Source of the DNA: Sphingomonas bacterium
GTDB taxonomy: Bacteria; Pseudomonadota; Alphaproteobacteria; Sphingomonadales; Sphingomonadaceae
Direction of reading: 5' to 3'
Length of the DNA: 41,309 nt
NCBI GenBank assembly: GCA_030149245.1
Contig: JASBRX010000048.1
Location: forward strand, 1 to 41,309
This document shows, in pieces, positions 14,986 to 23,723 of the stretch. Every line of letters starts with the position of its first letter. Position 1 is the stretch's first letter. Position numbers and translations under genes: made by a program. Below the pieces are notes generated by a model. It ran no database searches and was not told the DNA's origin. It saw only the letters and a list, made by a program, of their open reading frames with translations.

Positions 14986-16209
14986 ATGGCGCTGACAGAT
15001 TCTGAAATCCGTAGCTTCCGGGCGATGGCCAAGCCTTACAAGCGCGCGGACGGGGGCGGGCTCTATCTGGAGATATTCCCGAACGGCGCAAAGCTGTGGC
15101 GGTTCAAGTTTCGCTTTGCCGCAAAGGAAAAGCGGCTGGCGTTCGGAGCCTATCCCGATGTCACGCTGGCGAGCGCCCGGCGCATGCGAGAGGCGGCGCG
15201 GACGACGCTGGCGGAGGGGTTGGACCCTGCCGAGCAAAAGAAGCGGGACAAGCGACAGGCGAAGCTGGAGGCGGACAATAGTTTCGGCAAGATCGCGGAC
15301 GAGTTCATCGAATCCAAGATGACCGGCGATCGTCGCGCTGACCGGACGCTGGTTCGGGCGCGGTGGTTTCTGGCGTTGTTGCGCCCGGCGCTGGGCAATC
15401 GCCCGATCACCGCGATCGAACCGGCGGAGTTGCTGGAGCCGCTGCGCAAGCTGGAGCGCAAGGGCAATCTGGAATCGGCGCGGCGATGCCGGGCGTTTGC
15501 CAGCCGCGTGTTCCGTTACGCGGTGGCGACCGGGCGGGCGAAGTCGGACCCGGCGGCGCTGCTACGCGGCGCGCTTTCCGCCCCACAAGTCAAACACCAT
15601 GCCGCTATTCTGGACCGCGCTAAGTTTGGCGAGCTGTTGCGCGCGATCGACGGATTTGAAGGAAGCCCGATCACCCGGCTGGCATTGCAGATTGCCCCGC
15701 ATGTGTTCGTGCGGCCCGGTGAACTGCGGCATGCCGAATGGTCGGAAATCGACCGGGCGGCGGCGCGGTGGGATATTCCCGCCAGCAAGATGAAAGGGCG
15801 GCGGCCCCATTCGGTGCCCCTGACCCGGCAGGTTCTGGCGCTGCTGGACGATCTGGAGGAACTGACCGGCGGCGGCAAATACCTGTTCCCGTCAATGCAG
15901 ACGCTGCACCGCCCGATGAGCGAAAACACGATCAATGCCGCGTTTCGCCGGATGGGCTTTTCCAAGGACGAAGTGACGGGGCACGGTTTACGGACGACCG
16001 CATCCAGCTTCCTGAACGAAAGCGGCAAATGGTCTGCCGATGCAGTGGAACGTGCGCTGGCGCATCGCGATAGCGATGTAGTGCGCGGCATTTACAATCG
16101 CGGAAGCTATTGGGAGGAGCGGGTCGCGATGAACCAATGGTGGAGCGACCGAATCGACGGCATGCGGGACGGGGCGACTATTCACCGAATGCTGGCCGCT
16201 CCTGCATAA
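14986..16209 (+). CDS. int: Tyrosine site-specific integrase with DUF4102 arm-binding domain
   Basis: 407 aa from ATG 14986 (MALTDSEIRSFRAMAKPYK), which matches the normal start of this family and has AAGGGA upstream. An ATG at 14953 would add 11 residues. The N-terminal DUF4102 domain (about 1-90, DGGGLYLEIFPNGAKLWRF, LAFGAYPDVTLASAR) is followed by the SAM-like core-binding domain (about 95-190) and the catalytic domain. Catalytic residues are Arg243 (VRPGEL), Lys268 or Lys270 (SKMKG), His333 and Arg336 (HGLR), His360 (LAHRD) and Tyr370 (GIYNRG). All are present, so it should be active. It integrates the element into the adjacent tRNA-Arg. Confidence 0.96.
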   Translation: MALTDSEIRSFRAMAKPYKRADGGGLYLEIFPNGAKLWRFKFRFAAKEKRLAFGAYPDVTLASARRMREAARTTLAEGLDPAEQKKRDKRQAKLEADNSFGKIADEFIESKMTGDRRADRTLVRARWFLALLRPALGNRPITAIEPAELLEPLRKLERKGNLESARRCRAFASRVFRYAVATGRAKSDPAALLRGALSAPQVKHHAAILDRAKFGELLRAIDGFEGSPITRLALQIAPHVFVRPGELRHAEWSEIDRAAARWDIPASKMKGRRPHSVPLTRQVLALLDDLEELTGGGKYLFPSMQTLHRPMSENTINAAFRRMGFSKDEVTGHGLRTTASSFLNESGKWSADAVERALAHRDSDVVRGIYNRGSYWEERVAMNQWWSDRIDGMRDGATIHRMLAAPA

Positions 16210-16464
16210 ATTCTGTGGACGAACTGGCACGCGTAAAATTTCTGCTGTTCGGGCGGTGTTCTCTTGCGGTCTGCGGAGGCCGCTTTTCTCCGCGAGTCGC
16301 GCCGCCAAGGTCGTTACGCACGTGCCACGAGCCGAGTCATATGAGCGACGAGCGGAGTCCCTTAACTGTCACTCCCGACGTTCCCTACGTGTTCCAGATG
16401 CCTTATGGTCTACTGTGCTAAGGGAATTGGCCCAAGCGCAGCATGAAAAAGAGGAGACCACCTA

Positions 16465-16650
16465 TTGCGTAAGTTTCTCACGATCCGGCAGTTCGCGGAC
16501 CAGTATCAGGTCAGTCGATCTACCATTTACCGTCTGCTGGCAGCCGGACGCGTTGCCAGCGTCAAGATTGGGCGGAGCGTTCGCATCACGGTCGAGTCAG
16601 CCGTGGCTTGGGAACGCGGCCTGCTTCCGCCAGCGAATGACAATGAGTGA
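16465..16650 (+). CDS. Excisionase-type HTH protein (AlpA/MerR-like, 61 aa)
   Basis: Small winged-helix DNA-binding protein. Its TTG start at 16465 has GAGGAG nine bases upstream. The sequence FLTIRQFADQYQVSRSTIYRLLAAGRVASVKIGRSVRI is a classic excisionase-family fold in which an Arg/Ser-rich recognition helix is followed by a wing. It probably directs excision or regulates the element genes downstream. The 255 bp between int and this gene hold no gene I can support. Confidence 0.85.
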   Translation: MRKFLTIRQFADQYQVSRSTIYRLLAAGRVASVKIGRSVRITVESAVAWERGLLPPANDNE

Positions 16651-16927
16651 AGCAACAACCCCCAGGTTCGCACAGTTTGGCGACGGAACGAACCTGAGGG
16701 CGTAAGCATGCTTGGTCAGCGGTGCTACATGGGAAGTAACCTTCCACAATCCGGATTACAAATTGTTTGGGCCGAATTGAGGCGGGATACAGTTCAGGCG
16801 GCCAACTGACCGAGCACCTGACCGGGGAGCAATCGTTCCCCGGTCATTCTTTGAAACTTGCGGCGATGTGATCCGGCATGTTCCCGGACGTTCCAGCCGC
16901 TGGCGCTGATTATCGCGCGTTTTCAAG
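16651..16927. promoter_or_regulatory. Palindrome-rich leader before the Rep-like gene
   Basis: CAGGTTCG (16663-16670) and CGAACCTG (16689-16696) form an inverted repeat with an 18-base spacer, and ACCGGGGA (16821-16828) pairs with TCCCCGGT (16837-16844), followed by CATTCTTT. The second looks like a weak terminator after the HTH gene. The first could be an operator for it. No coding region is supported here. Confidence 0.5.
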
Positions 16928-17605
16928 GTGTTCGGCGTGGCGACGGGCATTCCTCTATTAAAGGGCGGGACTTCCCGACGGGGGGCGCGGCGTGGAGGTG
17001 CGCGCAACTGCCGGGGGCGCTCTAGTGAGGCGTTGACCGAACGCCACTGTCGCGATCTGGTCGAGGCGATGCAGCATGCCGAGCGTATCGGGCACCCGTT
17101 CAATCGCTTCCTGACGATCACGTGGGAACGAAGCGGCATCGATCCGCGCGACAACGCACGCGCGACCGGGCGATTTATCAAGATGGCAAGCGAATGGATG
17201 CGTGCGCGGGGATGCCGGTTGCGTTGGGCATGGGTGCAAGAATCCAGCGATGGGTTCCGGGCGCATGTGCATATGCTGTTGCACGTTCCGCCCGATCTGG
17301 AGCCGCTGTTCAGCCCGATGCCGACTCGATGGGTCCGGCGCATCGTGGGGGCGGGCTATGTCAGCAGAACCACCCGAAGCCAAATGGTGCCTTATCCCCT
17401 CAACGCTGGCGATACCGCGTCGCTGGATGCCTACCGCACCGAAATCGGGGGAAAGGTCCACTATATGCTCAAAGCCGCCCCGGCGGCGTTGGAGGCGCGG
17501 CTGGGGATGGTGGGCGCGGGGCCGAAAGACTGGGGGAAACACTGCCGCGTGTTCGGCAAGCGGCTGGCGATCTGGCAGGGATGGCGGACCGATCCGGGCG
17601 GTTGA
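16928..17605 (+). CDS. HUH/YxxK rolling-circle replication initiator-like endonuclease
   Basis: 225 aa. Three motifs of HUH Rep endonucleases occur in order: motif 1 FLTIT (61-65), metal-binding His-hydrophobic-His HVH (113-115) in FRAHVHMLLHVP, and catalytic Tyr with Lys, YMLK (179-182) in KVHYMLKA. Such enzymes nick one strand, form a 5' phosphotyrosine link and start rolling-circle replication, or act as mobilisation relaxases. The annotated start is GTG 16928; GTG 16937 is equally possible. The N-terminus is basic and disordered. An inverted-repeat region directly downstream could be its origin. I infer a role in replicating or mobilising the excised circle. Confidence 0.75.
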   Translation: MFGVATGIPLLKGGTSRRGARRGGARNCRGRSSEALTERHCRDLVEAMQHAERIGHPFNRFLTITWERSGIDPRDNARATGRFIKMASEWMRARGCRLRWAWVQESSDGFRAHVHMLLHVPPDLEPLFSPMPTRWVRRIVGAGYVSRTTRSQMVPYPLNAGDTASLDAYRTEIGGKVHYMLKAAPAALEARLGMVGAGPKDWGKHCRVFGKRLAIWQGWRTDPGG

Positions 17606-17722
17606 ATTTTCGGCAAGTTGCCTAATGATTTCGGAAAATCTTGGCGCGGGTCGCTTCCCCGGATAGGCATGGGCGATGCCTGTTAGCCATGATCGTATCG
17701 CCCCAGCCGAAAGCCGCCAGCC
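17606..17722. other. Candidate replication or nicking origin downstream of the Rep-like gene
   Basis: ATTTTC (17606-17611) and GAAAAT (17634-17639) flank the near-perfect palindrome GGCAA-G-TTGCC (17612-17622). A second hairpin, GGCAT-GGGCG-ATGCC, lies at 17666-17680. The stretch is AT-richer than its neighbours and noncoding. Hairpins next to a rep gene are typical of double-strand origins in rolling-circle replicons. This assignment is inference from position and symmetry. Confidence 0.4.
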
Positions 17723-20700
17723 GTGACCGATGCGAGCCTGTTCACTGCCGGGGGGCTGTTCACCCAGGACTATCTTATCGAAGCGATCAAGGGCACCGCG
17801 CACTACCGGCAGGTGGATGCCCCGGGGATGCGCGCGGCGCTAACCGACATCCTGACCCGCTTCCCGCATGCCAGCGGCCCCAATGAGGCGACGACCGAAC
17901 AGGATTTGATTTGGCCGATCCTGCATTTGCTGGGCTGGACCGATTACCTGACCCAGCAAAATCTCAGCGGGTCCGGGCGCGTCGATGTTCCTGACGCGCT
18001 GCTGTTCATCGACGCGGGCGCAAAGGCGCAAGCCAACGCGCATCCGGAGGAATGGCGGCGCTATGCGTTCGGCGCGGCGATTGTGGAAAGCAAACGCTGG
18101 GGCCGCGCGCTCGACCGTGCGGAAGGGCGCAAGGGCGACGATCGCGACACCCCGTCAACCCAGCTGTTGCGCTACCTTCGCCGCGTGGATGACCTCACCC
18201 AAGGCGGGGTTCGCTGGGGCATCCTGACCAATGGGGCGAAGTGGCGGCTGTATTTCTCCGGCGCGCGCTCGACCATCGACGATTATCTGGAACTGGACTT
18301 CGCCCGGATCATGGGGCTGGCGGGTGATGTGCTGCTGGACAGCGCGGTCAGCGCGGCGGAGCGCGACCATTGGCTGGCGGTATTCGTCGCGATGTTTTCG
18401 CGCACCGCCTTTGAGCGCGCCACGACGACATCGCCCAGCTTTCACGATACCGCCCGGCGCGACGCGGCGCTGTATGAGGAACGGGTGGCGTCGAACCTGT
18501 CGGACCTTGTGTTCGACCGCCTCTACCCGGCGCTGGGGCGTGCTGTGGCGCAAGCGGCACCGGCTGGCACCGATCTGGACGAAATCCGTCAAGGGACGCT
18601 GATCTTGCTCTACCGGCTGTTGTTCATCCTCTACGCGGAGGATCGCAGCCTGTTGCCGGTCAGTGACCGCCGGTTCGACGATTACGCGCTACGCAAGGCG
18701 CGGCTGGACGTTGGCGAGCGGAAAGACGCTGGCGACAGTTTCTCGACCGTCGCAAAGACGATCTGGAACCGCTTTGCCGACCTGTCGGAAATGATCGACA
18801 AGGGCGACGAATCCGTGGGCTTGCCACCCTATAATGGCGGCCTGTTCAATGCCGAGCGGACCCCGTTGCTCAAAGCGATTGCGCTGGGCGATGCCATCAT
18901 GGCGGACGCGCTCGACATCCTGTCGTTCGAACAGCGCGGCGGACGGCGGCGGTATATCAATTACCGCGACCTGTCGGTTCAGCAACTGGGCTCAATCTAT
19001 GAACGGCTGCTGGAGTTCGAACTGGTCCGCGACGATGCGGGCGCGGTGGATGTTCGCCCCAATCTCTTCGCGCGCAAGAACAGCGGCAGCTACTACACCC
19101 CGGACGATCTGGTCCTGCTGATTCTGGACGAAACGCTTGCCCCGCTGATCGACGATGCAATGGCGGCGTTCCGGGCGGCGCTCAACGCATTGAAGCCGGG
19201 CGACAGTGAGGATTACCGGATTACCCAGCTGCAAAAGGCAGACCCGGCGCGCGCCATCGCCCGGCTGCGCATTTGCGACCCGGCGATGGGGTCCGGGCAT
19301 TTTCTGGTCAATCTGGTCGATCGCCTGACCAACCACACGCTGGACGCGATGGCGGAGGCGGCGGGGATGGCCCGCGACATCGCCAAGCTGGACTATGAAA
19401 GCCCGGTGGCGGAGGAAATCCGCAAGGTTCGTGCGACCATCCGCCACAATGCGGAGGATGCGCGCTGGAGCGTAAGCGAAGAGCAGCTGGACGACCCCCA
19501 GCTGGTCAAGCGCATGATCCTGAAACGCTGCATCTACGGCGCGGACAAGAACCCGATGGCGGTCGAACTGGCAAAGGTGGCGCTGTGGCTGCACACCTTT
19601 ACCGTGGGCGCGCCGCTGTCGTTCATCGACCACCATCTGGCGGCTGGGGACAGCCTCTTCGGTCTGTGGGTGCGCGATGCGATTGACAAGGCGGGGCAGG
19701 GCGGCGCGCTGTTCTTGCATGAACCCATTTCGAACGCCCAACGCCAAGCGGCGGCGATGCAGACGATCGAGGCGCTGACCGACGCGGAAGTGGCGGAGGC
19801 GCATCGCAGCGCCGCCATGTGGCATGATGTAGAGGCACAGACAGGGCCGCTGGACGGCTTTGTCAGCTTCATGCACGCGCTCGACTGGCTGGACCTGAAA
19901 AAGCCCGACAAGGCGCTGGTGACGCTGTGGCTGGACGGGCGGTTTGGCGACCCTATCCCGATCGCGCGGGGCCGCGTCGCTCCGGAGCCGGGCAAGGCGA
20001 AACGGGAGGAAGTCGAGCGCTTTACCGCGATCTGGAAACAGGCGCGCGAATTGATCGACGAAGAGCGCTTCCTGAACTGGCAAATCGCTTTTCCCGGCGT
20101 CTGGACCAATTGGAGCAGCGCGGGGCGCGAAGGCGGGTTCGACGCAGTAGTCGGCAACCCCCCATGGGACCGTTTCGAGTTTGAAGAAGTGCCTTGGTTT
20201 GAGGCACGAGACCGTGAAATTTCGTTAGCGCCGAGCGGTGCGAAGCGGAAGGCTGCCATTCAGAAATTGAGGGCTGGTAAATCTGACCTCTGGCAAGCGT
20301 ATGAAAAAGCTACATCGCGAATGTCAATGGCGACAAAAATCGCAAAGGGAAAGTTCATCTATTCCCAGCTTAACGAAGGCAAACTGAACTTATACAAGTT
20401 GTTTGTCGAGCGGGCGAGGATGCTGGTTAAGCCGATGGGTATTGTCGGTTTGCTAACCCCTAGTGGTATCGCATCCGATCTGTCGGCGTCTTCATTCTTT
20501 CGGTCGGTAGCAACCGGCGGACACCTGCGGGCGCTTTACGATTTTGAGAATCGCCGAACGCGATATGGCTTAGAGCCATTCTTCCCGGACGTGGACACGC
20601 GCTTCAAATTCGCGGCTATGGTTTCCAGTCCGACGCGCAAGTTCGCGGCGGCTCATTGCGGATTTTTCCTCCAAGCAATCGAGGAGCGAACCAATCCCGA

Positions 20701-21829
20701 ACAAGGGTTTGAGATTGCCGCAGACGAGTTTGCCATGGTCAATCCGAACACGGGGGCCGCGCCCATTTTTCGGACCCGGCGTGACATGGCACTGACTACT
20801 GCGATTTATGGAAGGACACCCGTGTTGCTGAACCGGTCCTGCCCCGGTGGTCCAGTTGCGACGTGGCCGGTCAAATACGCGCAGATGATCAATATGACAT
20901 CTGACAGCCATCTGTTCCGCACTCGAGCGGAACTGGAGGGGCAGGAAGGCGCATGGTCTGTCGGGGGCAATCGCTGGCAATCGGCAGCGGGGGAATGGGT
21001 GCCGCTCTATGAAGGCAAAATGGTGCAAGCGTTCGACCATCGCGCGGCAAGTGTGGTGGTTAACCCGGACAATGTGAACCGACCTGCCCAGCCGCTGCCC
21101 GCCACGGTCGAACAATCGAGCGATCCTGACTGGCTGGCTGATCCGCAATTTTGGGTCCAGCCGTCGCAAGGTGCGGCTGATCCATACGCGTTGGCGTTCA
21201 AAGACGTTACCGCGCCCACAAATGTGCGGACCATGATCGCGGCTGTCATTCCGACGAGCGCGGCAGGTAATACGCTTCCGCTTATTAGGTTTGACCAACC
21301 GAACCCCGCCGCGCTGACGCAGTTGGCTGGCAATCTCAATTCGCTGACGCTGGACTACATCGCCCGCCAAAAGGTTCAGGGGCAGCATCTGAATTGGTTC
21401 ATCGTCGAACAGCTTCCCGTCATTCCCCCAGCCGCCTACGCCCGCATGTTCGGCCCCAAATCCGCCGCTGACATCGTTCGGGAGGCGGTGCTGGAGCTGA
21501 CCTATACCGCGCACGACATGGCCGCGTTCGCGCGCGATCTGGGGCATGTGGATGGCGAGGGGAATGTCCTGCCCCCGTTCGCTTGGGATGAAATGCGGCG
21601 GCTGCATTTACGCGCAAAGTTGGATGCGCTGTATTTCATCCTCTACGGCGTGTTCGACCCAGCCGATCGCGAGCAGAGCCGCGACGATATCCGCTACATC
21701 TACTCGACCTTCCCGATCGTCGAACGGCAGGAACTGGCGGCGCATGACCGCTATCTCAGCCGCGACCTGTGCCTTGCCTATGTCAACGCGCTGGACGCGG
21801 GACAGCCCGACGCGGCGGTGGCGGTGTAG
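17723..21829 (+). CDS. Single-chain type IIG-like restriction-modification enzyme (Eco57I-type methylase domain)
   Basis: 1368 aa. An N-terminal PD-(D/E)xK nuclease-like domain shows VDVPDALLF (Asp91) and AIVESKRW (Glu122-x-Lys124). A helical region follows. The N6-adenine methyltransferase core has SGSYYTPDDLV, motif I DPAMGSGHF (519-527) and motif IV NPPW (812-815). The C-terminal third (about 820-1230) is the presumed target-recognition part, ending QGQHLNWFIVEQLPVIPP. One polypeptide would both methylate and cut, protecting the host from phage. DNA for the recognition part is visibly less GC-rich. The start is GTG 17723, without a clear ribosome-binding site. BREX PglX and DISARM DrmM are related folds, but their partner genes are absent. 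Confidence 0.88.
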   Translation: MTDASLFTAGGLFTQDYLIEAIKGTAHYRQVDAPGMRAALTDILTRFPHASGPNEATTEQDLIWPILHLLGWTDYLTQQNLSGSGRVDVPDALLFIDAGAKAQANAHPEEWRRYAFGAAIVESKRWGRALDRAEGRKGDDRDTPSTQLLRYLRRVDDLTQGGVRWGILTNGAKWRLYFSGARSTIDDYLELDFARIMGLAGDVLLDSAVSAAERDHWLAVFVAMFSRTAFERATTTSPSFHDTARRDAALYEERVASNLSDLVFDRLYPALGRAVAQAAPAGTDLDEIRQGTLILLYRLLFILYAEDRSLLPVSDRRFDDYALRKARLDVGERKDAGDSFSTVAKTIWNRFADLSEMIDKGDESVGLPPYNGGLFNAERTPLLKAIALGDAIMADALDILSFEQRGGRRRYINYRDLSVQQLGSIYERLLEFELVRDDAGAVDVRPNLFARKNSGSYYTPDDLVLLILDETLAPLIDDAMAAFRAALNALKPGDSEDYRITQLQKADPARAIARLRICDPAMGSGHFLVNLVDRLTNHTLDAMAEAAGMARDIAKLDYESPVAEEIRKVRATIRHNAEDARWSVSEEQLDDPQLVKRMILKRCIYGADKNPMAVELAKVALWLHTFTVGAPLSFIDHHLAAGDSLFGLWVRDAIDKAGQGGALFLHEPISNAQRQAAAMQTIEALTDAEVAEAHRSAAMWHDVEAQTGPLDGFVSFMHALDWLDLKKPDKALVTLWLDGRFGDPIPIARGRVAPEPGKAKREEVERFTAIWKQARELIDEERFLNWQIAFPGVWTNWSSAGREGGFDAVVGNPPWDRFEFEEVPWFEARDREISLAPSGAKRKAAIQKLRAGKSDLWQAYEKATSRMSMATKIAKGKFIYSQLNEGKLNLYKLFVERARMLVKPMGIVGLLTPSGIASDLSASSFFRSVATGGHLRALYDFENRRTRYGLEPFFPDVDTRFKFAAMVSSPTRKFAAAHCGFFLQAIEERTNPEQGFEIAADEFAMVNPNTGAAPIFRTRRDMALTTAIYGRTPVLLNRSCPGGPVATWPVKYAQMINMTSDSHLFRTRAELEGQEGAWSVGGNRWQSAAGEWVPLYEGKMVQAFDHRAASVVVNPDNVNRPAQPLPATVEQSSDPDWLADPQFWVQPSQGAADPYALAFKDVTAPTNVRTMIAAVIPTSAAGNTLPLIRFDQPNPAALTQLAGNLNSLTLDYIARQKVQGQHLNWFIVEQLPVIPPAAYARMFGPKSAADIVREAVLELTYTAHDMAAFARDLGHVDGEGNVLPPFAWDEMRRLHLRAKLDALYFILYGVFDPADREQSRDDIRYIYSTFPIVERQELAAHDRYLSRDLCLAYVNALDAGQPDAAVAV

Positions 21830-21830
21830 C

Positions 21831-22289
21831 ATGGCGCGCAAGCGGGAAGTCATGTTGGCGGACGGCATCCACTGGTTCGCTTTGCCCAAGGCGGCGGCGC
21901 ATATCGGGATGACCAAAAAGGAACTGACCGCGCTGGCGCTGGAGGATGGCGTCCGCTGGCGTCCGGACGATTTTGGGCAACCCGGCTGGATCGCGGAGCC
22001 CGATCTGGTCGAGCGGCGAAAGGCGCATCTGGAGGCGGAGCGGGAACGCGCGGCAAAGAAGGCGGCGCGGATCAAACGCCCCCTGACCGATGCCCAGGTC
22101 AATGCCCGCAACCGGCACAAGATCAAGCTGGACGATTATGCCGACATCGGCACCCGGCGCGGCGGTGGCGGCACCGGCAGCCTTCACGCGCTAAGGCTCA
22201 ACGTGCCGTCCGAACCGATGCCCGAACGCCCCCAGCTTCCGGGCGACATCGAACGGCGCAAGAAGCTGCTAGGGGAGGGGGAGGGATAG
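21831..22289 (+). CDS. Small HTH-like protein coupled to the restriction-modification gene (152 aa)
   Basis: The ATG at 21831 is one base after the stop of the 1368-aa gene, so the two are translationally coupled. The N-terminal half (HWFALPKAAAHIGMTKKEL then a Trp-rich segment) resembles a MerR/excisionase-like winged helix. The middle (ERERAAKKAARIKRPLTD) is a charged helix, and the C-terminus is Gly/Pro-rich. I do not recognise a family. A regulator or specificity partner of the restriction enzyme is the natural guess from context. Confidence 0.7.
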   Translation: MARKREVMLADGIHWFALPKAAAHIGMTKKELTALALEDGVRWRPDDFGQPGWIAEPDLVERRKAHLEAERERAAKKAARIKRPLTDAQVNARNRHKIKLDDYADIGTRRGGGGTGSLHALRLNVPSEPMPERPQLPGDIERRKKLLGEGEG

Positions 22290-22290
22290 T

Positions 22291-22521
22291 ATGCCTAAAG
22301 ACCGTCAATCGAACGACCCTGATAACAAGCGCTATGCGACCCTTGCTGATATGAAGGCGGCAGGTTGGGATGTCATGGCGACAGTAGAAATCCTCAAAGC
22401 GTTGGATAGCCCTTACTTTGATCCAGCGACGGGCAAGATGGTTCGCGACATTCCGCCGGAGACGCGGAGCCAAACGGAAGGCGGAGCGGACTTGAAAGGG
22501 CAAGAGGAGGGGGCGGATTAA
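22291..22521 (+). CDS. Small acidic protein of unknown function (76 aa)
   Basis: The ATG at 22291 is one base after the preceding stop, with GGGAGGGA as ribosome-binding site. The sequence starts MPKDRQSNDPDNKRYATLADM and contains WDVMATVEILKALDSPYFDP. It is hydrophilic, with an acidic Gly-rich tail and no hydrophobic segment. It is the third gene of the coupled restriction-modification operon. The family is not recognised; an inhibitor, regulator or Ocr-like DNA mimic is possible but unsupported. Confidence 0.6.
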   Translation: MPKDRQSNDPDNKRYATLADMKAAGWDVMATVEILKALDSPYFDPATGKMVRDIPPETRSQTEGGADLKGQEEGAD

Positions 22522-22623
22522 ACCTTGCTTCGCGCGACAGGGAAACCGGTCGCGCAGCCGCTGAATATCGCTAACACAGTTTTTCCCGCGCGGGCGCGCG
22601 CGGGGCGTGCTATCGGTTGGCCC

Positions 22624-23061
22624 ATGATGGGGGGCAAGATTTTACCCGCGCTGTTGCTCTTCGCGCTGACCGCGTGCGGCGGAGCCGAAGCCGTTTCCGA
22701 CGAACGGGAGGCTAGTATTTCGTCACCGGACGAAAGCGAGCCCGGACCTGCCGACGATACCGAAGGGACCGGCGAAGAACGCGGCGGCGAGACCTATTCG
22801 GAGTTCGACGACCGGCGGGACAGCTATGACGGCGCGCGGGGCACCTATGCGGGGGATGGCTGCACCGTCGATTGCAGCGGCCATGACGCGGGTTATCGCT
22901 GGGCAGAGGAGCGCGGGATTTCCGATCCCGAAAGCTGTGGCGGCAAAAGCTGGAGTTTCGAAGAGGGTTGTCGCGCCTATGCGGAGGGTCGCGAGCGCGA
23001 AGAGGAAGCGGGATACGACGATGCCGGGGCGTCTGCCGATGATGACCGGGACGCCTACTAA
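22624..23061 (+). CDS. Lipoprotein with conserved cysteines (145 aa)
   Basis: I start at ATG 22624: MMGGKILPALLLFALTACGG has a lipobox (LTAC) at residues 15-18, so the mature protein is anchored by Cys18. A long acidic, Ser/Glu/Gly-rich linker leads to a C-terminal Cys-rich module with CTVDCSGHDAGYRWAEERG and later CGGKSWSFEEGCRAYAEGRE, probably disulfide-bonded. Similar modules occur in hypothetical proteins of alphaproteobacteria as I recall. Role unknown; on a mobile element a surface lipoprotein could act in exclusion or envelope protection. Confidence 0.75.
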   Translation: MMGGKILPALLLFALTACGGAEAVSDEREASISSPDESEPGPADDTEGTGEERGGETYSEFDDRRDSYDGARGTYAGDGCTVDCSGHDAGYRWAEERGISDPESCGGKSWSFEEGCRAYAEGREREEEAGYDDAGASADDDRDAY

Positions 23062-23675
23062 TGGGCGGCTGGGGCTCCGGACGCCAAGGCGGGCGACCGC
23101 TGGCGGATCACAGCTTTCGCGTTGACCTGAATTGGATGCTCCGCACCGGCCATGCCATGCCGGGCGCGCGGATGAGCGGAACGCTCCGGTGGAGCCGGGG
23201 TGGCGAGCATGCCGGTTCTGTCAGCTATGTAGCGGACCTAGAGGACGAACAGCCACATCTCATCTTGACCTATCGCCGGGGAAGCGGGGCGAGTGCCGAG
23301 CAGGTCGAACAAAGGATTCGCCTTTGCCGCACCCGTCCGAACTATGGCGGCGTTCGGTGGTGGATGGTCTGCCCCTATCGCGGCGTCCGGGCGGCGAAGC
23401 TGTATTTGCCCCCGCATGGCGATCGCTTCGCTTCGCGCACCGCATGGCGGCTGGGCTATCACTCGCAACGCATCGCGGATCACGACCGCCCATTTGAAGC
23501 GCTGTTCCGGCTGCAAAAGCGGCTGGGCGGGCCGCAAGGATGGGAGGCCGGGTTGGCCCGGCGTCCGAAGGGCATGTGGAACCGGACCTATGCGCGGATG
23601 TGGCGTGAATATGAGGCTCTGGACGGGCAATGCGCGGTGGTCATGCACGGGATGCTGTCCCGGCTGGCGCGCTGA
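23061..23675 (+). CDS. Conserved protein of unknown function (204 aa)
   Basis: Starts MGGWGSGRQGGRPLADHSFR, its ATG sharing one base with the preceding TAA. The sequence is rich in Arg and Trp, and its centre reads YGGVRWWMVCPYRGVRAAKLYLPP then FASRTAWRLGYHSQR. That layout resembles a treble-clef zinc ribbon whose second cysteines are missing (VCPYRG, FASRTA). The C-terminal half is basic and helical. I cannot name a family. A nucleic-acid-binding role is suggested only by charge. Confidence 0.65.
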   Translation: MGGWGSGRQGGRPLADHSFRVDLNWMLRTGHAMPGARMSGTLRWSRGGEHAGSVSYVADLEDEQPHLILTYRRGSGASAEQVEQRIRLCRTRPNYGGVRWWMVCPYRGVRAAKLYLPPHGDRFASRTAWRLGYHSQRIADHDRPFEALFRLQKRLGGPQGWEAGLARRPKGMWNRTYARMWREYEALDGQCAVVMHGMLSRLAR

Positions 23676-23723
23676 ACCGGGCGGTCATCGACAGGCGCGA
23701 TCCGCTGGGGCAGATTGCTGGAT

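Noticed and set aside
16210..16464. Possible gene between int and the HTH gene
   Set aside because: Frames here lack a ribosome-binding site and recognisable sequence. The span is more likely a promoter region.
17723..23675. BREX, DISARM or Dnd/Ssp system
   Set aside because: Only a methylase/nuclease single-chain protein is present. None of the ATPase, helicase or sulfur-transfer partners of these systems is encoded in the element.
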